Counted from the stretch's first letter, positions 9,053 to 19,636 are shown. The stretch is DNA of 64,000 nt from Sphingomonas corticis (GCF_012035195.1 NZ_JAAVJH010000005.1:248001-312000); one strand, 5' to 3'. Made by a program: numbers and translations. The notes: a model not told the origin generated them from the sequence alone.

Positions 9053-9088
9053 CCTTTCTTTCTTCGTGTCTTCGTGCCTTTGTGTGAG
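9053..9088. repeat. Right arm of inverted repeat bracketing the GxxExxY gene (family D)
   Basis: Begins CCTTTCTTTCTTCGTG and ends CTTTGTGTGAG, the reverse complement of the arm at 8617-8657. It starts one base after the stop codon of the bracketed gene. The octamer NCTTYGTG is repeated three times. Confidence 0.85.
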
Positions 9089-9141
9089 GCCCCTTCTTCG
9101 TTCCGCCGGAACAAGCCGAGCGGATCTAACGTAAGGCAGGA

Positions 9142-10476
9142 ATGACCAGCCTCCTCTGGCTCCGCCAGGACCTTCGCCTCCACGATCAGCCCGCGCTCGT
9201 CGCCGCCGCGCACGAGGGAGCGGTGATCCCGGTCTACGTGCTGGACGACGAGGGGCCGGGCCAGTGGCGGATCGGCGGGGCGCAACGCTGGTGGCTGCAC
9301 CACAGCCTCGCCGCGCTGGCGAAGGCGCTGGAGGCGAAGGGCAGCCGCCTGATCCTGCGGCGCGGCAAGGCGGCGGACGTGCTGGCGAAGCTGGCGGAAG
9401 AGACCGGCGCCGACCGCATCCACGCGCTGCGCCACTACGAACCGTGGTGGCGCGCGGCGGAGGAGGCGCTGGGCGACCGCCTCTGCCTGTACGGCGGCAA
9501 CCACCTCGCCCGGCTGGAGGAGGTGACGACGGGCTCGGGCGGCCAATTCCGCATCTATTCCTCTTTCTGGAAGGCGTTGCAGGCCCATCTGCCTCCCGAG
9601 GAACCGCTGCCGATGCCGCGCAGCATACCGGCGCCGGACACGTGGCCGCGATCGGACACGCTGGCGTCATGGGCATTGTTGCCGGCGAAGCCCGACTGGT
9701 CCGGCGGCTTCGCGTGGGAGCCGGGCGAGGCGGCGGCACTGGCGAAGGTGAGGGCGCTCGACATCGATGGCTACGACCACCGCCGCAACCTGCCCGCGGA
9801 CGAGGAGGGGACGTCGCAACTCTCGCCGCACCTCCACTTCGGCGAGGTGTCCGCCCGCACCGTTTGGCACGCCACCGAGCGCGGCGACGCGACCTTCCGC
9901 AAGGAGCTGGCCTGGCGCGATTTCACCAGCGGCGTGGTGCTGGCGATGCCCCGCTACGCCGACGAGAACGGTCGGCCGAAATACGACAGTCTGCCTTGGC
10001 GCCGCGCGCCGAAGGACCTGAAGGCATGGCAGCGTGGCCGCACCGGATATCCGATCGTCGACGCCGGAATGCGCCAGCTGTGGACGCTCGGCTGGATGCA
10101 CAACCGCGTGCGGATGATTGCCGCCAGCTTCCTCGTGAAGCACCTGCTGATCGACTGGCGCGAGGGCGAGACGTGGTTCTGGGACTGCCTGGTCGACGCG
10201 GACTACGGCAACAATGCGGTCAACTGGCAATGGGTCGCCGGCACCGGCGTCGACGCCAATATGTTCGGCCGCATCATGGCGCCGCTGACCCAGTCGGAGA
10301 AGTTCGACGCCGGCGACTACATCCGCCGCTGGGTGCCCGAGCTCGCCGCCCTGCCCGACGCGGCGATCCACGATCCCGATGCGGCGGGGTGCCGGCCGGA
10401 GAACTACCCGGCAAAGATCATCGGCCATCGCGAGGCGCGCGAGCGGGCGCTGGCGGCGAACGCGAAGGTGCGATAA
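9142..10476 (+). CDS. phr: Deoxyribodipyrimidine photolyase (class I CPD type)
   Basis: Light-driven repair of cyclobutane pyrimidine dimers. The 444-residue protein has the N-terminal antenna-binding Rossmann domain (LLWLRQDLRLHDQPAL) and C-terminal FAD domain with the hallmark TGYPIVDAGMRQL, GWMHNR and the electron-transfer Trp region (NAVNWQWVAGTG, then DANMFGRI). These favour a photolyase or a closely related cryptochrome; the Trp-rich core fits repair activity. Start ATG is the first in frame after AAGGCAGGA. It precedes cfa by 10 bases on the same strand. Confidence 0.93.
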   Translation: MTSLLWLRQDLRLHDQPALVAAAHEGAVIPVYVLDDEGPGQWRIGGAQRWWLHHSLAALAKALEAKGSRLILRRGKAADVLAKLAEETGADRIHALRHYEPWWRAAEEALGDRLCLYGGNHLARLEEVTTGSGGQFRIYSSFWKALQAHLPPEEPLPMPRSIPAPDTWPRSDTLASWALLPAKPDWSGGFAWEPGEAAALAKVRALDIDGYDHRRNLPADEEGTSQLSPHLHFGEVSARTVWHATERGDATFRKELAWRDFTSGVVLAMPRYADENGRPKYDSLPWRRAPKDLKAWQRGRTGYPIVDAGMRQLWTLGWMHNRVRMIAASFLVKHLLIDWREGETWFWDCLVDADYGNNAVNWQWVAGTGVDANMFGRIMAPLTQSEKFDAGDYIRRWVPELAALPDAAIHDPDAAGCRPENYPAKIIGHREARERALAANAKVR

Positions 10477-10486
10477 CCGCGCGCGG

Positions 10487-11680
10487 ATGGACGCGCGGAC
10501 GGGCACTCGGATCGGCAGCAAGGGGCGGGTGGCGCGTGCCGTGGCGGCGCCGTTCCACCGCATCCTCGACCGCATCGACCGCGGGCTGGAGTCAGGCGCG
10601 ATCGAGGCGGCGCTGCCCGACGGCACGCGCCGGCTGGTCGGCGGCCACGCTCCCGGCCCCGTGGCGCAGATCACGCTGCACCGCTGGCGCGCGCTGTGGC
10701 GGCTCGTCAGCGGCGGCTCGATCGGCTGGTACGAGGCGTGGGAGGCGGGCGACTGGTCCAGCCCCGATCCGGTGCCGATCTTCGACCTGTTCATGCGCAA
10801 CCGCGCCGCGCTGGGCGACGTCGCCCGTGCGCGCCCCGCCGCGCGGCTGGCGATGCGCGCGTGGCACCGCTTGCGCCGCAACGACCGCCGCGGCTCGCGC
10901 CGCAACATCGCCGCGCACTACGATCTCGGCAACGATTTCTACCGCGCGTGGCTCGACCCCTCGCTCACCTATTCCAGCGGACTGGGCGAGGGCACGCTGG
11001 AGGCGCGGCAGGCGCGCAAGCTCGCGCGCGTGCTGGAGCGGACCGGGGCGCGGCCGGGCGATCGCGTGCTGGAGATCGGCTGCGGCTGGGGCTCGTTCGC
11101 CGCCGCCGCGTCCGCGGCGGGGGTCGGCGTCCACGCGCTGACGCTATCCACCGAACAGCGAGACCAGGTGGCGGCACGCAACCTGCCCGGCGTGACGGTG
11201 GCGCTGACGGACTATCGCGACGTGACCGGCACCTTCGACGCGATCGCCAGCATCGAGATGGTGGAGGCGGTGGGGCCGGAATATTGGGGCACCTATCTCG
11301 ACGCGATCGCCCGCCTGCTGCGGCCGGGGGGACGCGCGGCGATCCAGTTCATCACGATCGCCGACGACGTGTGGCCCGCCTATGCGCGCGGCGTGGACTT
11401 CATCCAGCGCTACGTCTTCCCGGGCGGCGCGCTGATCCACGAGCCGACCTTCCGCGCGCTGGCCGAACGCGCCGGGCTGGCGTGGCAGGACCGCGAGGCG
11501 TTCGGCCTCGACTATGCGGAGACGCTGCTTCTGTGGCGCGAGCGCTTCGATGCGGCGACGCTGCCGCCGCGCTTCGACCCGCGGTTCCGGCGGCTGTGGC
11601 GCTACTATCTGATGTATTGCGAGGGGGGGTTCCGCGGCGGCGGGATCGACGTGGTGCAGGTGACGCTGGCCAGGCGCTAG
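10487..11680 (+). CDS. cfa: Cyclopropane-fatty-acyl-phospholipid synthase (SAM-dependent)
   Basis: 397-residue enzyme that adds a methylene bridge across cis double bonds of membrane phospholipid acyl chains. Seen: the typical entry motif AAHYDLGNDFYRAWLD (about residues 143-158), SAM-binding EIGCGWGSFA (about residue 193), TLSTEQ, and the late QFITI region. The C-terminal YYLMYCEGGFRGG is also characteristic. I chose ATG 10487, ten bases after phr; the frame stays open upstream but inside phr. Adjacent phr plus cfa suggests a stress-protective pair, which is inference. Confidence 0.92.
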   Translation: MDARTGTRIGSKGRVARAVAAPFHRILDRIDRGLESGAIEAALPDGTRRLVGGHAPGPVAQITLHRWRALWRLVSGGSIGWYEAWEAGDWSSPDPVPIFDLFMRNRAALGDVARARPAARLAMRAWHRLRRNDRRGSRRNIAAHYDLGNDFYRAWLDPSLTYSSGLGEGTLEARQARKLARVLERTGARPGDRVLEIGCGWGSFAAAASAAGVGVHALTLSTEQRDQVAARNLPGVTVALTDYRDVTGTFDAIASIEMVEAVGPEYWGTYLDAIARLLRPGGRAAIQFITIADDVWPAYARGVDFIQRYVFPGGALIHEPTFRALAERAGLAWQDREAFGLDYAETLLLWRERFDAATLPPRFDPRFRRLWRYYLMYCEGGFRGGGIDVVQVTLARR

Positions 11681-12036
11681 CGCCCGCCCGCCTCCAGCAG
11701 CCGACGCGGCGCGGCGAGTTCCCAGCTGCGCGCGACGCGATCGTCGACCAGCGCCCAGTCGACCTCCCCCGCCAGGTTCACGCCGACCCAGCCGGATGGG
11801 CCGAGATAGGCGGGACGCGAGTAGGTCTCCGGTGCCGCCTCGATCAGCATCGCCTGCTCGTCGCTGCCGCCGGTCCGCACGCAGACGACAGTCAGGCCGT
11901 CGCCGTGGTGATCGTTGCGGAACTGCGCGAACTGCTTGCCCGCGACGAAGAAGGTGGGCTGGCCGTGGCTGGCGCGCTCCTCGGTCTCGGGCAGCGCCAG
12001 GGCGGTCTCGCGCAGGCGGGTCAGCGGGTCGGTCAT
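11677..12036 (-). CDS. MmcQ/YjbR family DNA-binding-like protein
   Basis: 119-residue protein of the MmcQ/YjbR (DUF419) family, with a CyaY-like fold. Typical features are the start LRETALALPETEERASHG, the middle FVAGKQFAQF and the W-rich segment GPSGWVGVNL. The family is predicted to bind DNA, but function is not established. Its stop overlaps the cfa stop by four bases (convergent), and its start lies four bases inside the end of purN on the same strand. Confidence 0.85.
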   Translation of the reverse strand: MTDPLTRLRETALALPETEERASHGQPTFFVAGKQFAQFRNDHHGDGLTVVCVRTGGSDEQAMLIEAAPETYSRPAYLGPSGWVGVNLAGEVDWALVDDRVARSWELAAPRRLLEAGGR

Positions 12037-12590
12037 CGGCGGACGAACTCCTTCAACGCCTGGGGATAGAGGCGGTGCTCCGCTTCCAGCACCCGGGCGG
12101 CCAGCGTGGCGGCGTCGTCGTCCGGCAGGACCGGCACCTCCGCCTGCGCGATCACCTCGCCCCCGTCCAGCTCCTCGGTCACGACATGGACCGAGGCGCC
12201 GGCGATCGCGTCGCCCGCGGCGATGGCGCGGGCGTGGGTATCCAACCCCTTGTACCGGGGCAGCAGCGAGGGATGGATGTTGACGATCCGCCCGCGCCAG
12301 CGCGCCACGAAATCATCGGAGAGCAGGCGCATGTAGCCGGCCAGCGCGATCCACTCCGCCCCTGCCTCGCGCAGCGCACCGTCCAGCGCGGCCTCGTAGG
12401 CGGGCTTTCCCACCGTCTTCGGCGACAGCGCGAACACGGGGATGCCGCGCTCCAGCGCCCAGGCGAGGCCGGGCGCCTCCGGCCGGTCCGAGGCGACGAC
12501 CACGACCTCGTAGGCGCCGTCCGCCGCGGCGACGAGCGACTGCATGTTCGATCCCCGGCCGGAGATCAGGATGGCGACCTTCGCCGTCAT
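12033..12590 (-). CDS. purN: Phosphoribosylglycinamide formyltransferase
   Basis: 185-residue GAR transformylase, third step of purine synthesis, using 10-formyl-THF. Seen: the N-terminal [13 protein letters not shown] phosphate loop, the catalytic region [16 protein letters not shown] (Asn and His), and [10 protein letters not shown] with the conserved Asp. Its ATG sits in an ATGA overlap with the purM stop, so the pair is translationally coupled. It is transcribed before the YjbR-like gene. Confidence 0.96.
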   Translation of the reverse strand: MTAKVAILISGRGSNMQSLVAAADGAYEVVVVASDRPEAPGLAWALERGIPVFALSPKTVGKPAYEAALDGALREAGAEWIALAGYMRLLSDDFVARWRGRIVNIHPSLLPRYKGLDTHARAIAAGDAIAGASVHVVTEELDGGEVIAQAEVPVLPDDDAATLAARVLEAEHRLYPQALKEFVRR

Positions 12591-13690
12591 GCGTGGTGGG
12601 TCGCGGTCCAGTCGGCACGCGCGCTCCACGTCTCCGCCGACCCGCGGACGGTGCAGCCGCGGTCGCCGGCCTCCACCATGCCGATGCGCGCCACGGTCTC
12701 GCCCGCCTCCGCCAGTGCCGCGGCGACGGCGTCGGCGTCGTCGGCGGCGACCACCACCGCCATGCCGATGCCGCAGTTGAAGGTGCGCGCCATCTCCTCG
12801 GGCTCGATCGCACCCTGTGCCTGGAGGAAGGCCATCAGGCGCGGCTGCGCCCAGGCGTCGGCGTCGATCGTCGCGTGGGTGCCCGCGGGCAGGACGCGCG
12901 GCACGTTCTCCAGCAATCCGCCGCCGGTGATGTGCGCCAGCCCCTTGATCCGCCCCTCGCGCAGCAAGGGCAGCAGGCTGGCGACGTAGATGCGCGTCGG
13001 CGCCATCAGGTGATCGATCAGCAGCCGGTCCTGGTCGAACATCGCCGGTCGGTTCAGCTTCCACGCCTTGTCCGCGGCGAGCCGGCGGACCAGGCTGAAG
13101 CCGTTCGAATGGACGCCGGAGGAGGCGAGCCCGAGGATCACGTCGCCGGCCGCGATCGTGGCGCCGGTCAGCACCCGGTCGCGCTCCACCGCGCCGACGC
13201 AGAAGCCGGCGAGATCGTAGTCGCCATCGGTGTACATCCCCGGCATCTCCGCCGTCTCGCCGCCGATCAGCGCGCAGCCCGCCTGTCGGCACCCTTCCGC
13301 GATGGAGGCGACCACGCGCTCCGCCACCGCGGCGTCCAGCTTCGCGCTGGCGTAATAGTCGAGGAAGAACAGCGGCTCGGCGCCCTGGACGATCAGGTCG
13401 TTGACGCACATGGCGACCAGGTCGACGCCGACGCCCTCGTGCCGGTCATGCTCGATCGCCAGCTTCAGCTTGGTGCCGACGCCGTCATTGGCGGCGACCA
13501 GCAGCGGATCGGTGAAGCCGGCCGCCTTCAGATCGAAGAAGCCGCCGAAGCCGCCCAGCTCCGCGTCCGCGCCGGGGCGGCGCGTGGCCTTCGCGAGCGG
13601 CGCGATGGCGCGGACCAGCGCGTTGCCCGCCGCGATGGAAACGCCCGCGTCGGCGTAGGTGTAGGGGGAATTGCGACGATCGTTGCTCAT
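12587..13690 (-). CDS. purM: Phosphoribosylformylglycinamidine cyclo-ligase (AIR synthetase)
   Basis: 367-residue AIR synthetase that closes the imidazole ring in purine synthesis. Family motifs seen: [12 protein letters not shown] at the start, [10 protein letters not shown], the central [28 protein letters not shown] and GLVRRLA-like region, and the [13 protein letters not shown] segment. Full length. It is the first gene of the purMN operon and is divergent from the DUF2066 gene; CTAGGC lies at 13703-13708 upstream as a possible -10. Confidence 0.97.
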   Translation of the reverse strand: MSNDRRNSPYTYADAGVSIAAGNALVRAIAPLAKATRRPGADAELGGFGGFFDLKAAGFTDPLLVAANDGVGTKLKLAIEHDRHEGVGVDLVAMCVNDLIVQGAEPLFFLDYYASAKLDAAVAERVVASIAEGCRQAGCALIGGETAEMPGMYTDGDYDLAGFCVGAVERDRVLTGATIAAGDVILGLASSGVHSNGFSLVRRLAADKAWKLNRPAMFDQDRLLIDHLMAPTRIYVASLLPLLREGRIKGLAHITGGGLLENVPRVLPAGTHATIDADAWAQPRLMAFLQAQGAIEPEEMARTFNCGIGMAVVVAADDADAVAAALAEAGETVARIGMVEAGDRGCTVRGSAETWSARADWTATHHA

Positions 13691-13755
13691 GGGGCCGACC
13701 GCCTAGCCACATCGCGCTTGGATTTCCACGCCCGCTTCGCCAAAAGGCGCGCAGG

Positions 13756-14976
13756 ATGCGTCGCGCCGTCATCGCCCTTCTCTGCACGGCCTTCGCCGGT
13801 GCCGCCGTGATGGCGCAGATCGAGGGCGGGGACCGCGGCGTGGCGGCGGTGGACAGCAGCCGCGATTTCGAGGTGTCGGGCATCCGCGTCGACACGTCGG
13901 GGAAGGACGCCGATGCGGCGCGGCTCGCCGGCTGGCGCGAGGCGCAGCGGCGCGGGTGGACGCAATTGTCGCAGCGGCTGGGCGCGGGAGGGGGCACGTT
14001 GCCGGACGGCGTGCTGGACCAGCTGGTCTCCGCCATCGTCGTCGACGAGGAGCAGATCGGGCCGACGCGCTACATCGCGCGGCTCGGCGTCCTCTTCGAT
14101 CGCCAGCGCGCCGCCAGCCTGCTGGGCGTCAGCGCGGACGTGCGCCGGTCGCCGCCGATGGTGGTCGTGCCGGTGGTGTGGTCCACCGGCGTCGGCACGG
14201 CGTTCGAGCAGCGCACCGCCTGGCAGGAGGCCTGGGCACGCTATCGCACCGGGCAGAGCGAGGTGGATTACATCCGCCCCGCGGGCAACGGCCCCGACCC
14301 GCTGCTGCTGAACGTGGGGCAGACGCAGCGGCCGGACCGCGCCTGGTGGCGCATGATCCTCGACCAGTACGGCGGGCTGGATGTGGTGATGCCGACCGTT
14401 CGATTGTACCGGCAATGGCCGGGCGGGCCGGTGATCGGCGTGTTCCAGGCGCGGCACGGGCCGGACAACCGCCTGCTGTCGCAATTCACGCTGCGCGTCG
14501 GCGCGGCGCGCGGGCTGCCGCAGATGCTGGACGCGGGCGTCGCGCGACTGGACCGCCTGTACCAGGATGCGCTGCGCGGCGGCTACCTGGGCGTCGACCC
14601 CGGCCTGACCGCGCCGGAGGCGGTGCCGACCCCGGTGGCCACGCCGACACCCGGCGTCGACCCCTTCGCCACGGACGGCGTGGCGGCGAGCAGCACAATC
14701 ACCGTCCAGTTCGATTCGCCCGATGCCGCCGCGGTCTTCGCGACGGAGAGCGCCATGCGCGGCGTGCCCGGCGTGGCGCGCGCGGCGACGACCAGCCTGG
14801 CGCTCGGCGGCATCTCGCTGATGCAGGTCGGCTTTGCCGGCTCGCCCGAGGCGTTCCGCGCCGCGCTGGAGGCTCGCGGATGGCAGGTGTTCGGCACCGG
14901 CACCACCATCCGCGTGCGCCGCGCGCCGCAGCTGCCGCCGCCCAGCGTCCAGCCCGACGCGCAGACGACCGGTTGA
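13756..14976 (+). CDS. DUF2066-like periplasmic protein
   Basis: 406-residue protein with a signal peptide (MRRAVIALLCTAFAGAAVMAQ). The region up to about residue 260 resembles DUF2066 proteins, with a repeated Arg-rich GWREAQRRGW helix and VDEEQIGPTRYIARLGVLFD. A Pro/Thr-rich linker (TPVATPTPGVDP) leads to a small C-terminal domain that resembles a ferredoxin-like fold (AVFATESAMRGVPGV, then ALEARGW). It lies upstream of hdaA and divergent from purM, an arrangement I associate with this gene in sphingomonads and relatives; its function is not established. Confidence 0.75.
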   Translation: MRRAVIALLCTAFAGAAVMAQIEGGDRGVAAVDSSRDFEVSGIRVDTSGKDADAARLAGWREAQRRGWTQLSQRLGAGGGTLPDGVLDQLVSAIVVDEEQIGPTRYIARLGVLFDRQRAASLLGVSADVRRSPPMVVVPVVWSTGVGTAFEQRTAWQEAWARYRTGQSEVDYIRPAGNGPDPLLLNVGQTQRPDRAWWRMILDQYGGLDVVMPTVRLYRQWPGGPVIGVFQARHGPDNRLLSQFTLRVGAARGLPQMLDAGVARLDRLYQDALRGGYLGVDPGLTAPEAVPTPVATPTPGVDPFATDGVAASSTITVQFDSPDAAAVFATESAMRGVPGVARAATTSLALGGISLMQVGFAGSPEAFRAALEARGWQVFGTGTTIRVRRAPQLPPPSVQPDAQTTG

Positions 14977-14986
14977 CGCGGGCGCG

Positions 14987-15619
14987 ATGAACCAGATCGC
15001 GCTTCCCCTGGCCTGGCCGGCCGACGACCGCGACGCCGCCTTCCTCGTCTCTCCGTCCAACGCGCAGGCGGCGCGGACGATGGAGCATTGGGCGAGCTGG
15101 CCGGTGATGGCGGCCTTGCTGGTGGGGCCGCCCGGCTCCGGCCGGTCGACGCTGGCGCGCGTCTTCGCGGCGCGGAGCGGCGGGAGCGTGATCGACGATG
15201 CGGAGCGGCACGAGGAAGCCGCGATCTTCCACGCGTGGAACCGCGCCCAGGCGGAGCGGCGACCGCTGGTCATCGTCGCGGGCGCTGCGCCGCCGGCGTG
15301 GGACGTGCGCCTGCCGGACCTGCGCACGCGGCTGGCGGCCAGTCCGCTTGCCACCATTGGTCCGCCCGACGATCCGCTGGTCGCGGCGCTGATCGAGCGC
15401 GGGTTCGAGCGCGCGCGGCTGGACGCGCGGCCGGAGCTGATCGCGTGGCTGGCGGCGCGGGTGGAACGCAGTCACGCCACCGTCACACAGGTGATCGATA
15501 CGCTGAGCGAGGCCGCGCTGTCGGGGCACCGCCGCCTGTCCATCCCGATGGCGCGCGAAACCCTGGCGGCGGTCGCGACGTTTGCCGAAGGTACGATCCC
15601 GCATGACCCGCCCCGCTAA
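14987..15619 (+). CDS. hdaA: DnaA regulatory inactivator HdaA-like AAA protein
   Basis: 210-residue DnaA-related AAA+ protein. It begins with a sliding-clamp-binding-like motif (QIALPL), as Hda does, followed by Walker [10 protein letters not shown] (about residue 44). In alphaproteobacteria HdaA works with the clamp to convert DnaA-ATP to DnaA-ADP, limiting initiation. The C-terminus retains the sensor/lid helices ([17 protein letters not shown]). The start is 10 bases after the DUF2066 gene; its end overlaps the ppk start by 17 bases. It lacks a DnaA DNA-binding domain, so it is not DnaA itself. Confidence 0.88.
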   Translation: MNQIALPLAWPADDRDAAFLVSPSNAQAARTMEHWASWPVMAALLVGPPGSGRSTLARVFAARSGGSVIDDAERHEEAAIFHAWNRAQAERRPLVIVAGAAPPAWDVRLPDLRTRLAASPLATIGPPDDPLVAALIERGFERARLDARPELIAWLAARVERSHATVTQVIDTLSEAALSGHRRLSIPMARETLAAVATFAEGTIPHDPPR

Positions 15620-17783
15620 CCTCGCCAGGCTCGACGCCGACGACGACGATCCCTTCGAGGAGGTCGGACACGAGCGCTATTTCAATCGCGAACTGTCGTG
15701 GCTCGCCTTCAACCGCCGCGTGATGGAGGAGGCGTGCAACGAAGCGCATCCGCTGCTGGAGCGGCTGCGTTTCCTGTCCATCTCCGGCTCCAACCTGGAC
15801 GAGTTCTTCATGGTCCGCGTCGCCGGGCTGAAGGGGCAGCAGACGAAGGACGTGGAGCGCCGCTCCGCCGACGGGCTGACGCCCTCGCAGCAGCTCGCCG
15901 CGATCACCGCGGAGGCGGACGCGCTGATGGCGGGGCAGCAGGCGGTGTGGCGCGACGTGCGGGCCGCGCTGGCGCGCGAGAAGATCGAGGTGCTGGGCCA
16001 CCGCCGCGTCGACGAGGCGCTCGACGCCGAGGAGCGCGCCTGGCTGGAGACGCATTTCCGCGAGCAGATCTTCCCGATCATCACGCCCCAGGCGCTCGAT
16101 CCCGCCCATCCGTTCCCGTTCCTGCCGAACAAGGGCATGGCGGTGATGTTCGACCTGGTCCGCCGGTCCGACAAGGAACCGATCCGCGAGCTGGTGATGC
16201 TTCCCGCCGGCATGGCGCGCTTCATCCGGCTACCGGGCGGGACGGCGCGCTACATCGCGGTCGAATCGATCCTGAAGCGCTACGTCGGGCTGATCTTTCC
16301 CGGTTACGACGTGCTGGGCGCGGCGGAGTTTCGCGTGCTGCGCGACAGCGACATCGAGATCGAGGAGGAGGCGGAGGACCTGGTCCGCTACTTCGCCAAC
16401 GCCATCAAGCGGCGCCGCCGCGGGCGCGTGATCCGGCTCGAGCTGGAGACGAACATGCCCGAGGGCCTCGCCGCGGTGCTGCGCGACGAACTGGGCGGCG
16501 CCGATGCGATCGTGACGGAGACGGGAACGTTCCTGGGCATCGGCGACCTCGCCGCGCTGGCGGACGAGGACCGGCCGGAGCTGAAGTTCCCCAGCTTCAC
16601 CCCGCGCTTTCCGGAGCGGATCAGGGAATTCGGCGGCGATTGCTTCGCCGCGATCCGCGCCAAGGACATCGTCGTCCACCATCCCTACGAGACGTTCGAC
16701 GTGGTCCTCGCCTTCCTGAAGCAGGCGGCGAACGATCCCGACGTGGTCGCGATCAAGCAGACGCTGTACCGCGCGGGCAAGCAGTCCGCCGTCATCAACG
16801 CGCTGATCGCGGCGGCCGAGGCGGGGAAGTCCGTCACCGCGGTGGTCGAACTGAAGGCGCGCTTCGACGAGGAGCAGAACCTGTACTGGGCCAGCGCGCT
16901 GGAGCGGGCGGGCGTGCAGGTGGTCTACGGCTTCATCGACTGGAAGACCCATGCCAAGGTCAGCATGGTGGTGCGGCGGGAGGCGGGGGTGTTCCGCACC
17001 TACTGCCATTTCGGCACCGGCAACTACCATCCGGTGACGGCGCGGATCTACACCGACCTCAGCTTCTTCACCGCCGACCCACGCGTCGGGCGCGATGCGG
17101 CTCGGATGTTCAACTACATCACCGGCTACGTCGAGCCGGAGGACATGGAGCAGGTGGTGCTCTCGCCGCGCTCTCTGCGCACCCGGCTGATCGAGAAGGT
17201 GGACGCGGAGATCGCGCACGCGCGCGCCGGGCGTCCTGCGGCGATCTGGGCGAAGATGAACAGCCTGGTCGACCCGGCGCTGATCGAGAAGCTGTACGAG
17301 GCGAGCGGGGCCGGGGTGGAGATCGACCTCGTCATTCGCGGCATCTGCTGCCTGCGCCCGCGCGTGCCCGGCCTGTCCGACCGGATCCGCGTGAAGTCGG
17401 TCGTCGGCCGCTTTCTCGAGCACAGCCGCATCGCCGCCTTCGGCAACGGCGACGCGCTGCCCAACGACGGGGCGATCGTCTACATCTCGTCGGCCGACTG
17501 GATGCCGCGCAACTTCGACCGCCGGGTCGAATATATGCTGCCGATCGAGAACGAGACGGTGCACGACCAGATCCTCGACCAGGTGATGGTCGCGAACCTG
17601 ATCGACAACGAGCAGAGCTGGGAACTGGAGCCCGACGGCAGCTACGTCCGCGTCACGCCGGGCGATGCCAAGGGCTTCAATCTGCATCGCTACTTCATGA
17701 CCAATCCGTCGCTGTCGGGGCGCGGTGCGGCGCTGGAGGACGGCAGCGAGGTGCCGGTCCTGTCGCTGAGACGCCGGGCGTGA
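15603..17783 (+). CDS. ppk: Polyphosphate kinase 1
   Basis: 726-residue enzyme that reversibly makes inorganic polyphosphate from ATP. The N-terminal domain is recognisable ([20 protein letters not shown]), as are the histidine autophosphorylation region ([11 protein letters not shown], about residue 464) and the Arg/His-rich C-terminal catalytic domains. ATG 15603 is preferred; an in-frame ATG at 15582 lies further into hdaA. It ends in a GTGA overlap with ppx, so synthesis and degradation enzymes are coupled. Confidence 0.96.
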   Translation: MTRPANLARLDADDDDPFEEVGHERYFNRELSWLAFNRRVMEEACNEAHPLLERLRFLSISGSNLDEFFMVRVAGLKGQQTKDVERRSADGLTPSQQLAAITAEADALMAGQQAVWRDVRAALAREKIEVLGHRRVDEALDAEERAWLETHFREQIFPIITPQALDPAHPFPFLPNKGMAVMFDLVRRSDKEPIRELVMLPAGMARFIRLPGGTARYIAVESILKRYVGLIFPGYDVLGAAEFRVLRDSDIEIEEEAEDLVRYFANAIKRRRRGRVIRLELETNMPEGLAAVLRDELGGADAIVTETGTFLGIGDLAALADEDRPELKFPSFTPRFPERIREFGGDCFAAIRAKDIVVHHPYETFDVVLAFLKQAANDPDVVAIKQTLYRAGKQSAVINALIAAAEAGKSVTAVVELKARFDEEQNLYWASALERAGVQVVYGFIDWKTHAKVSMVVRREAGVFRTYCHFGTGNYHPVTARIYTDLSFFTADPRVGRDAARMFNYITGYVEPEDMEQVVLSPRSLRTRLIEKVDAEIAHARAGRPAAIWAKMNSLVDPALIEKLYEASGAGVEIDLVIRGICCLRPRVPGLSDRIRVKSVVGRFLEHSRIAAFGNGDALPNDGAIVYISSADWMPRNFDRRVEYMLPIENETVHDQILDQVMVANLIDNEQSWELEPDGSYVRVTPGDAKGFNLHRYFMTNPSLSGRGAALEDGSEVPVLSLRRRA

Positions 17784-19270
17784 GCTTGATCCCGTTGCGG
17801 CGCGGCGCGGAGAAGCCGGCGCGCCACGGCGGCGAGCCGCGCTCGGCCATCGTCGACATCGGGTCCAACTCGATTCGCCTCGTCGTCTATCAGGGCCCCG
17901 CGCGCGTGCCCGCGGTGCTCTTCAACGAAAAGGTGCTGGCGGGCCTGGGCCGCAGCCTGGCGGCATCGGGCCGGATCGACCCGGCCGCGATGGCGATGGC
18001 GACCACGGCCCTCCGCCGGTTCGCGGCGCTGGTGCGCGAGATGGACGTGGCGAGCGTCCGCACGGTCGCCACCGCCGCCGTGCGCGACGCGGCGAACGGC
18101 GCGGAGCTGATCGCGATCGCCGAGCACGCCGGGCTGTCGGTGGAGATCCTGTCAGGCGAGGAGGAGGCGGCGGCGGCCGGGCACGGCGTCCTCTCCGGCA
18201 TTCCCGGCGCCAACGGCATCGTCGGCGACCTGGGCGGGGGCAGCCTGGAACTGGTGCGCGTGAAGGACGGGGCGCTGCACCGCCGCGTCTCCTTCCCCCT
18301 GGGCGTGCTGCGGCTGGCGGGGCTGCGCGCGAAGGGGCGGCTCGACCGGAGGGTGGCGCACCTGCTGGAGGAGACCGGCTGGAGCGGGGCGGGGAAGGGA
18401 CTGCCCTTCTACCTGGTGGGCGGATCGTGGCGCGGGCTGGCGCGACTCGACATGGTGGCGACGCGTTACCCGCTGCCGATCATCCACCAATATGCCATGC
18501 CCGCCGCCACAATCGCGCGGCTGCGGCGCACCCTGTCGCACACCGACAAGGCGCGGCTGAAGGAGGTGCCGGGCCTGTCGAGCGGACGCATCCCCACGCT
18601 GTCCGACGCCGCGGCGCTGCTGGGGGTTCTGCTGAAGCACCTGAAGTCGAGCGGGACGATCGTGTCCGCCTACGGCCTGCGCGAGGGGCTGCTCCACCAG
18701 GCGCTGACGGTGCAGGACCGCGCGCTCGACCCGCTGATCGTCGCGACGCGGGACGAGGGGCGGCGGAGTGGCCGCTTTCCCGAGCATGGCGAGCTGCTCG
18801 ACCGCTGGATCGCGCCGCTGTTCGGCGCCGACCGGCCGGAGGACGCACGGCTGCGCCACGCCGCCTGCCAGCTGGCTGACGTGGGCTGGCGCGCCAATCC
18901 GGAGTTCCGCGCCGAGCGGGGGATGGAAGTGGCGCTGCACGGCAATTGGGTCGGCATCGACGGGCGCGGGCGCGCGATGCTGGCGCAGGCGCTGTGGACC
19001 GCGCTGGGCGGCGAGCTGACCCGGCCCGATCCGCTGCCCCGGCTGGCCGGAGAGGCGGCGCTGGCGCAGGCGGCGCGCTGGGGTTTGGCGATGCGGCTCG
19101 GCCATCGGCTGAGCGGCGGCATGGCCGGGCCGCTGGAACGATCCTGCCTATCGCTGGATCGCGGCGCGCTGCGGCTGGCGCTCGATGCCGGCGACGCGGG
19201 CCTGCTGGGCGAGGCGGTGGAGAAGAGGGTGAAGGCGCTGGCGGCGGCGATGGGCGTCGCGGTCGGCTGA
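17780..19270 (+). CDS. ppx: Exopolyphosphatase / Ppx-GppA phosphatase
   Basis: 496-residue ASKHA-fold phosphatase that hydrolyses polyphosphate or pppGpp. The phosphate-1 motif [14 protein letters not shown] is at about residue 26, followed by SGEEEA and the phosphate-2 motif [11 protein letters not shown]. The long C-terminal half contains an HD-like helical region ([11 protein letters not shown]). The start is the GTG in the GTGA overlap with ppk. The choice between exopolyphosphatase and guanosine pentaphosphatase is not settled by sequence, but the ppk neighbour favours polyphosphate. Confidence 0.93.
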   Translation: MSLIPLRRGAEKPARHGGEPRSAIVDIGSNSIRLVVYQGPARVPAVLFNEKVLAGLGRSLAASGRIDPAAMAMATTALRRFAALVREMDVASVRTVATAAVRDAANGAELIAIAEHAGLSVEILSGEEEAAAAGHGVLSGIPGANGIVGDLGGGSLELVRVKDGALHRRVSFPLGVLRLAGLRAKGRLDRRVAHLLEETGWSGAGKGLPFYLVGGSWRGLARLDMVATRYPLPIIHQYAMPAATIARLRRTLSHTDKARLKEVPGLSSGRIPTLSDAAALLGVLLKHLKSSGTIVSAYGLREGLLHQALTVQDRALDPLIVATRDEGRRSGRFPEHGELLDRWIAPLFGADRPEDARLRHAACQLADVGWRANPEFRAERGMEVALHGNWVGIDGRGRAMLAQALWTALGGELTRPDPLPRLAGEAALAQAARWGLAMRLGHRLSGGMAGPLERSCLSLDRGALRLALDAGDAGLLGEAVEKRVKALAAAMGVAVG

Positions 19271-19327
19271 TTCCGCCTCACCTTCCGCCGCTGCGCCGCC
19301 CCTTGCCAGTTCCGGTGGGAAGCGGGA

Positions 19328-19636
19328 TCAGCCGCAGCTGAGCTTCACGATCGTCCCGGCCGCGTCGGTCTCGACGTTCAGGCGGTCGGCGCGGAAGTCC
19401 ATGGTGACGGCGTCCCCGGTGCGATACCGGCGGACGATCCGCGCACCGCTCAGCCGCTGCGCCTCCGGGGCCGCCTGATCCGCAGGACGCCCGATCAGCC
19501 CCTGCGCGGCGTTCGCGTTGCACTGCGTGCCGGGCGCCGGCATGTCTGTCGAGGGCGGCGTGGTCTCAGCGGCGCACGCGGCGAGCAGGGGCAGCGCGGC
19601 GAGAGGCAAAGCGGCGAGGGGCAGGGGGCGCATCAT
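19328..19636 (-). CDS. Peptidase inhibitor I78-family lipoprotein
   Basis: 102-residue secreted lipoprotein: a hydrophobic leader ending in a lipobox (PLLAAC). The mature part matches the I78 inhibitor family: a Cys near NAAQGLIGRPAD, then ARIVRRYRTGDAVTMDFR, RLNVETD and a C-terminal CG. These proteins are small serine peptidase inhibitors by family; the target is unknown. The start overlaps the rnd stop by four bases, so it is expressed from the rnd transcript. Confidence 0.85.
   Translation of the reverse strand: MMRPLPLAALPLAALPLLAACAAETTPPSTDMPAPGTQCNANAAQGLIGRPADQAAPEAQRLSGARIVRRYRTGDAVTMDFRADRLNVETDAAGTIVKLSCG

Noticed and set aside
12033-13409. Extended purN frame running into purM
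   Set aside because: The upstream part is a shifted-frame shadow of purM; PurN starts at 12590 in ATGA with purM.
15698-19270. A fused 1190-codon ppk-ppx frame
   Set aside because: The first half is out of frame with ppk; only the part from GTG 17780 is real Ppx, and ppk is supported in another frame.
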